Assembly: GCA_016795385.1 (NCBI GenBank)
Contig: JAEUHI010000064.1
Span: forward strand, 1 to 64,000
From: Verrucomicrobiales bacterium
GTDB taxonomy: Bacteria > Verrucomicrobiota > Verrucomicrobiia > Verrucomicrobiales > DEV007
DNA length: 64,000 nt
Direction of reading: 5' to 3'
The notes beneath the pieces are model-generated. The model saw only the letters and a list, made by a program, of their open reading frames with translations, had not been told where the DNA came from and made no database searches. The translations under genes and the position numbers were made by a program. Position 1 is the first letter of the stretch. Every line of letters starts with the position of its first letter. Below, piece after piece: positions 54,093 through 62,758 of this stretch.

Positions 54093-56125
54093 CGTGCGAC
54101 CTCCCCGTTGGGTGGGTTTGGCAGGGTCACGACGACTTCGGTGCCCTCGCCCGGGCTGCTATGCCACGCGATCTCCGCGCCAATCTTGCGGCAACGCTCG
54201 CGCATGCCCATGCAGCCGAAATGGCCGGATTTACCGGAGGTGCCGGTGATGGTGTCGAATCCGTGGCCGTCGTCCTTGATGGTCATGCGCAGGCCACCTT
54301 CGTCCATCGCGAGGGAAAGGACAATGGTGGCCGCACCGGCGTGTTTGATCGCGTTGGTGACGGACTCCTGCGCGATCATGCGGAGGTGATGCACGGTGCG
54401 CGAAGGCAGCGCGGGCAGACCACCGACGGGAGAGATCATCGAGAGCGCGGGACCGGCTCCGGCGTTTCCCTGATCGAGCAATTCGCCGAGCGCGCCGACG
54501 AGATCGGTGGCTTCGCCGGGATCCTGCCGCAGGTCCGAGACGAGGTTGCGTGTCTCGCTCTGGATCCTCGAGACGAGGCTGCGCGATCCTTCGAGAAAGC
54601 CGCGCAGTTTTTCATCACCACCTTTGGCCACGGCGGCGTCGAGCCGAAGGGTGAGTCCAGCGAGCTGCTGCTCGAGGGTGTCGTGGAACTCGCGGGCGAG
54701 GCGCTGGCGCTCTTCGAGGACGGCTTCGTGCTCGATGCGGTGGCGCAAGGCGGCGGTCTGCCGGGTGACCTGGCGGCGCAGCATCACGATCCAGAGGCCG
54801 GCGAGCACGGTGGCGACGAGAAAGATGACGAGCCCGGCGGCGAGGCGGCCGGAAGTCCACCACGAGGGCGCACGAAGCACGGCGAGATCGGCGGGACCAC
54901 GCTGGCGCAGGACGACGCGATCGGGCTCGGCGCGGTATTCGCCGGATCGCCTCGCGGACTCGACCACGGCGATGCCGGTCGCGCGGATCCGGGCACCGGC
55001 GGCAAGATCGTCCGGCACCGAGGGGGACTCGATGCGCAGGCTTTCGGCTCCCTCGCGCAGGAGGAGAACGGCGCCGCGTTCGCTGCGATAGAGCTCGACG
55101 AGGTCGGCTTCGATCGAAACGAGATCGTTGTCGTGGAGTCCCTCAAGGAGATCGCCGACCTCGACGGGCAGCGGTGCGGGCACGTCGCCCTCGGCGCGTC
55201 GCGAAAGGATGGAGGCATCGGCGAGTCGGGCGCTGAATCGGTCCATCTCGGGAAATCCCACGACAACGATGCTATCGCCGATCTCGGGACGGCGTTCGGT
55301 CTCGACGAGTTGCACGGCGAGGCCCGACTCGTCGCTGCGGAGGAAGATCTCCCCTTCCCCGAAGGCGGCGAGCACGGATCCGGCGAGGCGCACGCGGTGG
55401 CGCATCGATCCGCCGACGGCGAAGGTGAGGATCTCGCCGGGAGAAACTTCGCCGATCTCATCCACCGGTCGGGCCGGGGCAACGACGGCGAGATCGCTCC
55501 AGTCGTGACAGCGCAGGTAGGGCTCGACGAGCTGGCGGCGGTGGTTCACTTCGCCGGCGGCGAGCCCGGAGACGCGGACGCGGGCATCGACAAGATCCTT
55601 TCCGCCCTCGGCAACGGTCTCGACCTGCACGGCGATGACGCGCGATCCGAGATCGAGACGGACGATGGCGGTGTTTTCCTCGTTCGAGGAGATTTTCCTG
55701 ACAATGCCCTCCACGCTGACGCGCTGGTAGTGGTAGCGGCCCGAGAGCAGATCATCGAGCGTGGCCGGAATCGCCGCAGGCAGACCGGGCTGCCCGAGGA
55801 TCTCGAAGGTGGCCTCGTGGATCCCGGGCAGATAAAGACCGGGCATGGTGGTGCCCGTGACGCGGACCTCGGAGCCGGGCGCGGGAGGGACGCGTCCATC
55901 GAGACGGAAGAAGGTGCCGGCGGTGTCGTCCTGGAGAAAGATGGTCGAAGGCGGATCGGAAAAGACGACGATGCCCCGCAGATCGACCGGCCGGCCACTC
56001 TCGGCCGTCTCGGGTGAGAGAGAACGCACCTCCAGGGCCGTGCGGAGCTGGGCCACGACCGGCGTGCCGGTGAGGAGGACGAGACCGGTGGCGAGGAGGG
56101 CTTTCGTTTTTACGACCGGCATCAT
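54089..56125 (-). CDS. HisKA_3 sensor histidine kinase with large exported sensor
   Basis: 678 residues. Signal peptide about 1-25, then some 400 residues outside the membrane made of OB-fold-like stretches ('VDLRGIVVFSDPPSTIFLQD', 'VSVEGIVRKISSNEENTAIV', 'RVRLAGSVLAAFGEGEIFLR'). One membrane helix lies at about 430-452, followed by a coiled coil (RRQVTRQTAALRHRIEHEAV), phosphoacceptor H481 in AREFHDTLEQQLAGL, and an HATPase domain (NAIKHA, DDGHGF, GMGMRERC-like). NarX/DesK class. Pairs with the regulator at 53475. The ligand is unknown. Confidence 0.92.
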   Translation of the reverse strand: MMPVVKTKALLATGLVLLTGTPVVAQLRTALEVRSLSPETAESGRPVDLRGIVVFSDPPSTIFLQDDTAGTFFRLDGRVPPAPGSEVRVTGTTMPGLYLPGIHEATFEILGQPGLPAAIPATLDDLLSGRYHYQRVSVEGIVRKISSNEENTAIVRLDLGSRVIAVQVETVAEGGKDLVDARVRVSGLAAGEVNHRRQLVEPYLRCHDWSDLAVVAPARPVDEIGEVSPGEILTFAVGGSMRHRVRLAGSVLAAFGEGEIFLRSDESGLAVQLVETERRPEIGDSIVVVGFPEMDRFSARLADASILSRRAEGDVPAPLPVEVGDLLEGLHDNDLVSIEADLVELYRSERGAVLLLREGAESLRIESPSVPDDLAAGARIRATGIAVVESARRSGEYRAEPDRVVLRQRGPADLAVLRAPSWWTSGRLAAGLVIFLVATVLAGLWIVMLRRQVTRQTAALRHRIEHEAVLEERQRLAREFHDTLEQQLAGLTLRLDAAVAKGGDEKLRGFLEGSRSLVSRIQSETRNLVSDLRQDPGEATDLVGALGELLDQGNAGAGPALSMISPVGGLPALPSRTVHHLRMIAQESVTNAIKHAGAATIVLSLAMDEGGLRMTIKDDGHGFDTITGTSGKSGHFGCMGMRERCRKIGAEIAWHSSPGEGTEVVVTLPNPPNGEVAR

Positions 56126-56128
56126 TGA

Positions 56129-57424
56129 TTAATTCGCTGGAGGCTTGAATTCAATGAAGCGTTTGATCAACGGTAGTTGGTCTTCGGTCGTGCGGACTAC
56201 CAGCTGGCGATTCACGACATCGTAGACCGCATTCGATTCTCCGGGGAACGTTATACCCACCGACTCGAGGACCGCTTTCACGCTTGGTGAGTCCAAGGAT
56301 TCGGGCGATTCCGGTGCATCACCAAAGGGATCGCGTTGCTTCGGCAGCGAAACGTCAAAAATCTCGGGCGGAGCATCAAAACATCGCAGGAGATAGACCG
56401 GATCCGGCAACCACTTCGGAACCATTTTGATCGCAAACGGCTCGACCACAAGCTTGGCATTCGCTTGGTCGAGGATTGCACCGAAGGCATCCCGTAACGA
56501 GACATTCTCCAAATCCACGGTGACCGGCCCTTTGTCGACCGGGGCGTTCTTCTCAGCCAATCCCTGGAGATCGAACCCAGCTCCAAAGTCAAAGATCATC
56601 GAAGGGAGCTTTGTTTGATTGTCCCAGTGCAGGGTGGAAAGGGCATCTGACAACGGCGTCTCGTGGAACGTCACCTTCGGGAGAATGGTCTCATCGAGGT
56701 TCTTACGGAACTTCTCGATTCTACGGATCTCAGGAGTATCCATCAGAGCCGCGTAAACTCCGTCGATGTGTTTCACCAGTGGGTCGACGAGCGCGATTTC
56801 CTCCCCTTCGTTGACGACGGTCATCTTGCGGTTTTCGACGTCAAGAGTGGCGGAAGTCGAAACTCCGAATGAAACGCCGCAGCTCTCCAGATAAGAAATC
56901 GCCGAATTTCTCTTAGGATCCCTGCCCCCCGGGTCCGATTCGGATTCCGCTTGCCTCAACCCGTGTATCTTCAGGGTTTCCAAAAACAGCGGAGAAACCT
57001 CATATACCTTTGTCAAAAGGACCGGCAATTCGTACGACATGGAACGAAACTCGGCCCTTCCCAGTTCTTCACGGAATATCACCTTGAGCCCCGCCTCCCT
57101 GGCAACCGCTTCCAGCACCTCCTTCAGGGACGCCCGCTCCATTCGCAGCGTGATCGCCATGTCGAAGGTCGTTTGAGGAGCGGTGTCAGCAAGTATACTG
57201 ATCCCCATCTGGTCGTCCGCGTGAATCTGGCTCAGCTCTTGGATCACAACGAGCACGTTTTTAATCGGCGTCTCGTTGAACTCGACTTTTGGCAGAATTA
57301 CCTTCTCAACCCGCTCCTGGAAACTCGCATAAGCAACCTCAGGCAGCCCGCTCGCCACTTGCTCCCGGGGGGCCTCTTCGCACGAGGCCAGCAAGAGGGC
57401 AAAAGCGGCGCAAAACCTCTTCAT
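56129..57424 (-). CDS. Lipoprotein with duplicated STN-like halves
   Basis: 431 residues. The lipobox LLLASC puts the lipid on C15. Two similar halves: about 30-245 with 'RVEKVILPKVEFNETPIKNV', and about 245-431 with 'KNLDETILPKVTFHETPLSD'. Each is followed by an STN/secretin-N-like fold ('LRMERASLKEVLEAVAREAG', 'VDLENVSLRDAFGAILDQAN'). Such parts occur in verrucomicrobial proteins of unknown role and in TonB/secretin signalling domains. Leftward, directly upstream of the histidine kinase gene, with 3 bases between. Its base composition is less GC-rich than its neighbours. Confidence 0.75.
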   Translation of the reverse strand: MKRFCAAFALLLASCEEAPREQVASGLPEVAYASFQERVEKVILPKVEFNETPIKNVLVVIQELSQIHADDQMGISILADTAPQTTFDMAITLRMERASLKEVLEAVAREAGLKVIFREELGRAEFRSMSYELPVLLTKVYEVSPLFLETLKIHGLRQAESESDPGGRDPKRNSAISYLESCGVSFGVSTSATLDVENRKMTVVNEGEEIALVDPLVKHIDGVYAALMDTPEIRRIEKFRKNLDETILPKVTFHETPLSDALSTLHWDNQTKLPSMIFDFGAGFDLQGLAEKNAPVDKGPVTVDLENVSLRDAFGAILDQANAKLVVEPFAIKMVPKWLPDPVYLLRCFDAPPEIFDVSLPKQRDPFGDAPESPESLDSPSVKAVLESVGITFPGESNAVYDVVNRQLVVRTTEDQLPLIKRFIEFKPPAN

Positions 57425-57428
57425 CGGC

Positions 57429-58421
57429 TTAATCCTTTGCCTTCGCGGGCTCGATGGTCAACTCCGCCTCCGGCACCAACTCGATCTCGACCGCGGCGCC
57501 TTGCAGATGTTTGTCGAAAAAGCGCTGCATCAGTTCAATCACGGCCGGCTTCCCGAAAAGCGGTCCGCCGTGTCCGGCTCCGGGCAGGGTCTGGAGCCAG
57601 ACGGGGACGCCTTTGGCCTTGAGCGCCTCGGCGAACTGGACACTCTGCGCGTAGGGCACGAGCGCATCGTGGGTGCCGTGGAGGATGAGCACCGGCGGAT
57701 CGTCGTCGCTGATGTAGGTGACGGGACTGACGGCCCGGCTTTTCTCCTCCGTCTCCAGCGGCACGCCGATGAGCTGCGAATAGGGATCCTTCGGCGAATT
57801 GAATTCGAAGATGTTTTTCACGTTCGGGTCCTCGGCGGCCTGTTTCACCACCGTCGTGAAATCGGCCGGACCGTAGATGTCGCAGACGGCCTGGACGCGG
57901 TCCGACTGATCCTCGTTCCCCCCGATCGCAGGAAAGGTGCCGGTGCCTCCCGCCGTGCCGACGAGGGCGGAGAGATGGCCGCCGGCCGAGCCACCGACGA
58001 CGCCGACTTTTTCGGGATCGAAGTGGTATTTCGCCGCGTTCGCCCGCAGCCAGCGAATCGCGGCCTGGCAATCCTGGATCTGGGCGGGGAACTTCGCGAC
58101 CTGGCTGAAGCGATACTCGACACTGGCCACGACGTAGCCTTTCAGGACCATGCCCGCGACCGGACAAGGAAACTTGTTGCCCCCCATCCAGCCACCGCCG
58201 TGAATGTGCACGATGAGCGGGAGCGGTTTCTCCGGCGTCGCCTCCGGCAGATAAAGATCGAGCCGCTGGGCCGGGTCGCCGTCCGCGATGTAAGCGATGT
58301 CGCGCTCCATGCGGATGCCGGCGGGGAGCTGCGGGGCGGGCTTGGGGGCCGGTTTCGCCGGATCGGCAAAGGCAAAGGTGGCGAGGAGCGGGAGGAGGCA
58401 GGCGAGGACGGGGAGTTTCAT
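57429..58421 (-). CDS. Secreted alpha/beta hydrolase, BD-FAE/esterase type
   Basis: 330 residues with a signal peptide 1-19. Oxyanion block HGGGW at 75-79 and nucleophile S145 in GGSAGGHLS. The catalytic Asp is in ILHGTHDALVPY and the His in PGAGHGG. This pattern fits carboxylesterases that release acetyl or feruloyl groups from plant or algal polysaccharides. The Pro/Lys-rich stretch after the signal (PAKPAPKPAPQLP) may be a linker. Start at 58421; the upstream frame is Arg/Ser-rich and not protein-like. Confidence 0.92.
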   Translation of the reverse strand: MKLPVLACLLPLLATFAFADPAKPAPKPAPQLPAGIRMERDIAYIADGDPAQRLDLYLPEATPEKPLPLIVHIHGGGWMGGNKFPCPVAGMVLKGYVVASVEYRFSQVAKFPAQIQDCQAAIRWLRANAAKYHFDPEKVGVVGGSAGGHLSALVGTAGGTGTFPAIGGNEDQSDRVQAVCDIYGPADFTTVVKQAAEDPNVKNIFEFNSPKDPYSQLIGVPLETEEKSRAVSPVTYISDDDPPVLILHGTHDALVPYAQSVQFAEALKAKGVPVWLQTLPGAGHGGPLFGKPAVIELMQRFFDKHLQGAAVEIELVPEAELTIEPAKAKD

Positions 58422-58550
58422 GGGGGCGCAGGATTCCGTGGAATCAAGAATCCTGAGCGAAAGCGCGTCGCTTCGCAATCCGAAGCTTGACCCAATCGAC
58501 CTCGATCGCCGCAGCCTGCTTAGACCGGAGTTCCCGGGGAGCAGGCTCAT

Positions 58551-59540
58551 TCAAAAGCTGACCGTGTCTCCCGCAAACCCCGCCCCGGCAGCCATCGCCG
58601 CAGGATGTTCGATCACGGCATATCCGCCTTTTCCGTCGTCAACGAACAGCAGCGCATCGGAAAACAACGCACAAGACCACAAGGAATCGTCATCGAAACG
58701 GAAAACTCCGTTCACCGTCGCGTCCAATACACCATGCCCCGCCTTGTCGAATTGCCGGATCTCGATGAGAGGCTTTTTAACCAATCTTGATTCCGCCATC
58801 CAGAAAGTCGTGATCAAGGTGCTCCGATGACGAAAGCGCTCCTTCGGCGTCATGCCGGTAATGATCCCGTCCTCGAAGAAGGACCGGAGCAGTTTTTCGG
58901 ACATGACGTCAAATAAACCGGTTCCCGGAAGCCGTCCGCCCACGATGTCCAGCTTCTTCGTTGGGAGCGCGGGCAACGAGTCGAGAAGGGTCGGGCTTCC
59001 CCGCTTTTCCAGAGGGATCGCATCCTCTTCCGCGAGGGTGAAATGACAGATCCCTCCCGAAATGATCTCGATATGGCGATTCGATTGGATCCGGAACTGG
59101 AAGATCCTGCCATTCGCATCGGTGAAGGCACCGTCGATCGACCTTTGCCATTGGTTCTCTTCGACGCTCAATTCGCTTAGCCAGCGGTACTTTTTGTAGG
59201 TCGCCAGCGCCTCGCGACCCTCGGCGGTCAATTCCGCGACGGGGGTTTTCAACAGTTCGATGAAGTTGATGGAGCGTCCCTCGGAGTCGTAGACCTGTCT
59301 TTCCGAGAAATAAGGATCCTCATAACTGTAGGTCCCTTTGGAGAAAAATCGTTCCAGGCTCTCCTTTGAAACGGTGTAGGCGACCGGATGGGAATGGAAA
59401 TGACTCCAGACCGCAAGCGTGTGGATGGATGCCGGGATATCGGCTTTTCCCAGGGGCGTGAAACCGTAGGAATTGGCCTTGGCCACGGGATTCGCGAACA
59501 GGACGACAAGAAAACCGACTGCCACCATCTTCGCATGCAT
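58551..59540 (-). CDS. Secreted protein, unknown family
   Basis: 329 residues. Residues 1-22 are a signal peptide (MVAVGFLVVLFANPVAKANS). The rest is soluble with no repeat or metal motif seen: 'VWSHFHSHPVAYTVSKESLE', 'GGICHFTLAEEDAIPLEKR', 'SEKLLRSFFEDGIITGMTPK'. It has three Phe-rich blocks and only a few cysteines. Leftward, ending 129 bases before the esterase start, so possibly co-transcribed. Function unknown. Confidence 0.75.
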   Translation of the reverse strand: MHAKMVAVGFLVVLFANPVAKANSYGFTPLGKADIPASIHTLAVWSHFHSHPVAYTVSKESLERFFSKGTYSYEDPYFSERQVYDSEGRSINFIELLKTPVAELTAEGREALATYKKYRWLSELSVEENQWQRSIDGAFTDANGRIFQFRIQSNRHIEIISGGICHFTLAEEDAIPLEKRGSPTLLDSLPALPTKKLDIVGGRLPGTGLFDVMSEKLLRSFFEDGIITGMTPKERFRHRSTLITTFWMAESRLVKKPLIEIRQFDKAGHGVLDATVNGVFRFDDDSLWSCALFSDALLFVDDGKGGYAVIEHPAAMAAGAGFAGDTVSF

Positions 59541-59714
59541 GGAAAGATTCTACGTTGGAAAGGAGGGCCATCAAGCTCCAGGGAGGCCTGAACTGGATTT
59601 TCAGTCCGTCGCGGGGTTTCATCCCCCACCAAAAAGGCTTGAACTGAGCCCGTTCCGGGGGAAAAGGTAGCCCTTGCGCGGGTCGCCCGTGCCGTCAGCG
59701 CCATTTGCCATCCC

Positions 59715-60029
59715 ATGCCCAGACCTGCCAAGAAAGAGGACGCCGCCGCGTCCGCGCCCGCCTTCGAGGAGGCTCTCGCGCAGCTTGAGGAGCTGGTGGA
59801 GGAAATGGAATCCGACGAAGTGCCCCTGGAGGACCTCATCCGCAAGTACGAGCAGGGCACCCGGCTCTACCAGGTCTGCGAGCAACGGCTCGACGAAGCC
59901 CGCGGACGTATTGAAATTTTGAGAAAGAAGCGCAACGGCGAAACCGTATGGGAGAGCTTCGGCGACGGGACGGAATCCGGCGCCAACCCCGAATCCGGCG
60001 CCCCCTCGCAAGATGGAGAACTGTTTTGA
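59715..60029 (+). CDS. xseB: Exodeoxyribonuclease VII small subunit
   Basis: 104 residues, the family core plus a tail. XseB helices: 'FEEALAQLEELVEEMESDEV' and 'LEDLIRKYEQGTRLYQVCEQ', followed by LDEARGRIEIL. It binds XseA to form the nuclease that trims single strands; xseA is not in the window. The last 17 bases overlap dxs, a known order in many bacteria, here without ispA between. Confidence 0.93.
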   Translation: MPRPAKKEDAAASAPAFEEALAQLEELVEEMESDEVPLEDLIRKYEQGTRLYQVCEQRLDEARGRIEILRKKRNGETVWESFGDGTESGANPESGAPSQDGELF

Positions 60030-61932
60030 ATTCCCCGAAATCCCGTCGGAGCAACTCCCGAAGGTCGACAATGGCGCCGACCTGAAGAAGCTCCCCCTCG
60101 AGGACCTGCCGAAGCTCGCGGAGAACATCCGCCGCACCCTGATCCGTTCGCTCGCGAACACGGGCGGCCACCTCGGTCCGAATCTCGGCGTGGTCGAGCT
60201 CTCGATCGCCCTGCACCGGGTCTTCTCGACACCGGAGGACAAATTCGTCTTCGACGTGAGCCACCAGGGCTACGTCCACAAGATGCTGACGGGCCGCTGG
60301 GACCAGATCCACACGATCCGCACCTACGAGGGGCTGAACGGCTTCCTCCTCCGCACCGAGAGCGAGCACGACTGCTATGGGGCGGGACACGCCGGCACGG
60401 CCGTCTCCGCCGCCCTCGGCATGGCCTCGGCCCGCGACCTCCTCGGGAAAAAGGAGCACGTCGTCGCCGTCGCGGGTGACGCGGCTTTCACCTGCGGCCC
60501 GACCTTCGAGGCGCTCAACAACATCGCGGAATCAACGAAACGCTTCATCCTCGTGCTGAACGACAACGAGTGGTCGATCGACCGCAATGTCGGCGCCATC
60601 GCGAAATATTTCCACGCCCTCCAGACGAGCTCGACCTACGCCCACATCCACGAGAAGGCGGCCGAATTCGTCGAGCGCATCGCCGGGAAGTCGATCCGCA
60701 ACATCGCTTCGAAGGTGGAGCGCGGTGCGAAAAACCTGCTTTTCCCCAACGTGCTCTTCGAGAAATTCGGGATGCACTACTACGGCCCGATCGATGGTCA
60801 CGACATCGATCTCCTCATCAAGACCTTCGAGTTCCTCAAGGATCAGGAGCAGCCCGTCGTCCTCCACGTCATTACCGAAAAGGGTCGTGGCTATGAGCCG
60901 GCGAAGGCGAATCCGATGAAATTCCACGGCCTCGGACCCTACAAGACCGAGACCGGCGAGACGCCTCCCGGCGGCGATCCGACCTATTCCTATCTCTACG
61001 GCAGCCACCTCGGCAAATTCGCGCAGCAGGACGACAAGATCGTCGCCGTCACCGCCGCGATGCCGAGCGGGACGGGCCTCGTCGAATTCCAGAAAGTCGT
61101 GCCCGAGCGTTATTACGACGTCGGCATCGCCGAGGAGCACGCCGCCCTCTTTGCCTGCGGCCAGGCGGTGCAGGGGCTGAAGCCCTTCCTCACGATCTAC
61201 TCGACCTTCTTCCAGCGCGCCTACGACATGGCCGTGCACGACATCGGCATCCAGAATCTGCCGGTGCGCCTCTGCATGGACCGCGCCGGACTGAGCGGCG
61301 ACGACGGACCGACCCACCACGGCCTCTTCGACATCGGCTACATGCGCCACATCCCGAACTGGATCTTCATGCAGGCGAAGGACGAGGATGAATTCGTCGA
61401 CATGCTCTGGACGATGGCGAATTACAACGACGGCCCCTCCGCGATCCGCTATCCCCGTGGTGCCGGCACCGGAGCCAAGCCGAAGGCCGAGCCGCAGCTC
61501 CTCGAGATCGGCAAGGCGGAAGTCGTCGCCGACGGCACCGACATCGCCCTTTTCGGACTCGGCAGCATGTTCGAGATGGCGGAAAAGACCCGCGATCAAC
61601 TCGTGGCGATGGGCTACTCCGTCGCCCTCATCAATCCGCGCTGGATCAAGCCGCTCGATACGGCCTGCATCGGGAAATTCGCCCGTCAATGCGGTCTTGT
61701 GCTCACCTTCGAGGATCACACCCTCATGAACGGTTTCGGTGCCGCGATCATCGAGCATCTCAACGACGCCGGCATCGTCTGCCCCGTGGAGCGGATCGGA
61801 TGGCCGGATGAATTTGTCGAACACGGCCGCCCCGACATCCTCCGCGCGAAGCACGGCCTGACCGTGGAAAACGCGGTGGCGAAAGCGCTGAAGCATCTCC
61901 CGGCGCTGCCGAAGCAGGCGCTCGCGGGCTGA
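60013..61932 (+). CDS. dxs: 1-deoxy-D-xylulose-5-phosphate synthase
   Basis: 639 residues. Thiamine-diphosphate enzyme that joins pyruvate and glyceraldehyde-3-phosphate at the start of the MEP isoprenoid pathway. 'GGHLGPNLGVVELSIALHRV' is the usual N-terminal block. The ThDP motif reads GDAAFTCG in place of the usual G-D-G-A-x-T-x-G, and LNDNEWSI replaces LNDNEMSI. The pyrimidine-site 'EEHAALFACGQAVQGLKPFL' and 'MDRAGLSGDDGPTHHG' are normal. Begins inside xseB. Confidence 0.94.
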   Translation: MENCFEFPEIPSEQLPKVDNGADLKKLPLEDLPKLAENIRRTLIRSLANTGGHLGPNLGVVELSIALHRVFSTPEDKFVFDVSHQGYVHKMLTGRWDQIHTIRTYEGLNGFLLRTESEHDCYGAGHAGTAVSAALGMASARDLLGKKEHVVAVAGDAAFTCGPTFEALNNIAESTKRFILVLNDNEWSIDRNVGAIAKYFHALQTSSTYAHIHEKAAEFVERIAGKSIRNIASKVERGAKNLLFPNVLFEKFGMHYYGPIDGHDIDLLIKTFEFLKDQEQPVVLHVITEKGRGYEPAKANPMKFHGLGPYKTETGETPPGGDPTYSYLYGSHLGKFAQQDDKIVAVTAAMPSGTGLVEFQKVVPERYYDVGIAEEHAALFACGQAVQGLKPFLTIYSTFFQRAYDMAVHDIGIQNLPVRLCMDRAGLSGDDGPTHHGLFDIGYMRHIPNWIFMQAKDEDEFVDMLWTMANYNDGPSAIRYPRGAGTGAKPKAEPQLLEIGKAEVVADGTDIALFGLGSMFEMAEKTRDQLVAMGYSVALINPRWIKPLDTACIGKFARQCGLVLTFEDHTLMNGFGAAIIEHLNDAGIVCPVERIGWPDEFVEHGRPDILRAKHGLTVENAVAKALKHLPALPKQALAG

Positions 61933-62215
61933 GGTCAATGTGGTTTCGACTTCAGTCGAATCTTCGCCCCGCCGTCCAGAAGGATGATCTCCTGAAAAAA
62001 CCGCGATTGCGGTTCATCCCGTCTCCGGCGGTCGATTCGAGGCCAAGGTTTTCATTTCCAACGGGAAAGGCGTTCACCGAGGCATGGCTTCGCCTCGGGC
62101 CAATGGTGCCAAACGCGATTTTTATCGACTTGCGTCGAAGGGTCCGTCATCTTCGCCTCGATCCTCGCGGTGGCGCTGCGCCGCCCGGCGCGAAACAACC
62201 CAACTCATTCCCAAC
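61933..62215. other. Gap between dxs and a secreted protein, with two short hairpins
   Basis: TTCGAC-TTCA-GTCGAA (61945-61960) and TCGAC-TTGC-GTCGA (62126-62139) are alike, and CCGAGGC/GCCTCGG (62077-62083, 62092-62098) makes a third stem. No T-run follows any of them. The first may end the dxs message. No gene is seen on either strand. Confidence 0.4.
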
Positions 62216-62752
62216 ATGTCCACGACCCGCCTTTTTCAATCGTCTCTCGCCGCGGCCGTGCTGTGCCTCGTGTCCCACGCATCGGCCAAGCCACTCTCGA
62301 GCTCCGATCTCCAGCAGATGGGGGTGACCGGTGTTTACCGGGGCACGGCCACCGGGACCGCCTTCAAATGGGATGGCGTCCCCTACATGGGTGCCGAAAA
62401 CATCAACTACATCCAATCGCAGATCAGCACGACGGTCCGGGTGACTGTCCCCTACTCACGTCGCACCAAATTCACCGGTCCTTCGGGAAACCAGTTCACG
62501 ATGCTCGCATCCGCCTCGGGGGGCAAACGCCGCGTGAAAATCGCAGCCCTCTACTCGGGGAGTTCCTTCAACAGCGAGTTCGGGAACACGACGGTCGCCT
62601 CGGGCGGACAAGGAGTCATCATGGTACGGAAAGGCACCCTGCAACGCCCCCGCTGGATCATCCAGTATGTAGACTCCTTCTTCGAGCGGCTTCAGGTCGG
62701 AGGCGACACCCTGCAGTTCATGAGTTTCGGCGGGACGCTCACCAAGAACTGA
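62216..62752 (+). CDS. Small secreted protein, unknown
   Basis: 178 residues. Signal peptide 1-25 (LFQSSLAAAVLCLVSHASA). Mature part: 'MGVTGVYRGTATGTAFKWDG', 'STTVRVTVPYSRRTKFTGPS', 'IIQYVDSFFERLQVGGDTLQ', ending in TLTKN. Beta-rich, with no cysteines in the mature part. The GVYRGT phrase resembles GNYKGT near the start of the secreted protein at 1.8 kb. Ends 6 bases before the convergent histidine kinase. The leader is C/A-rich (AACAACCCAACTCATTCCCAAC). Confidence 0.75.
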   Translation: MSTTRLFQSSLAAAVLCLVSHASAKPLSSSDLQQMGVTGVYRGTATGTAFKWDGVPYMGAENINYIQSQISTTVRVTVPYSRRTKFTGPSGNQFTMLASASGGKRRVKIAALYSGSSFNSEFGNTTVASGGQGVIMVRKGTLQRPRWIIQYVDSFFERLQVGGDTLQFMSFGGTLTKN

Positions 62753-62758
62753 GGTCGT

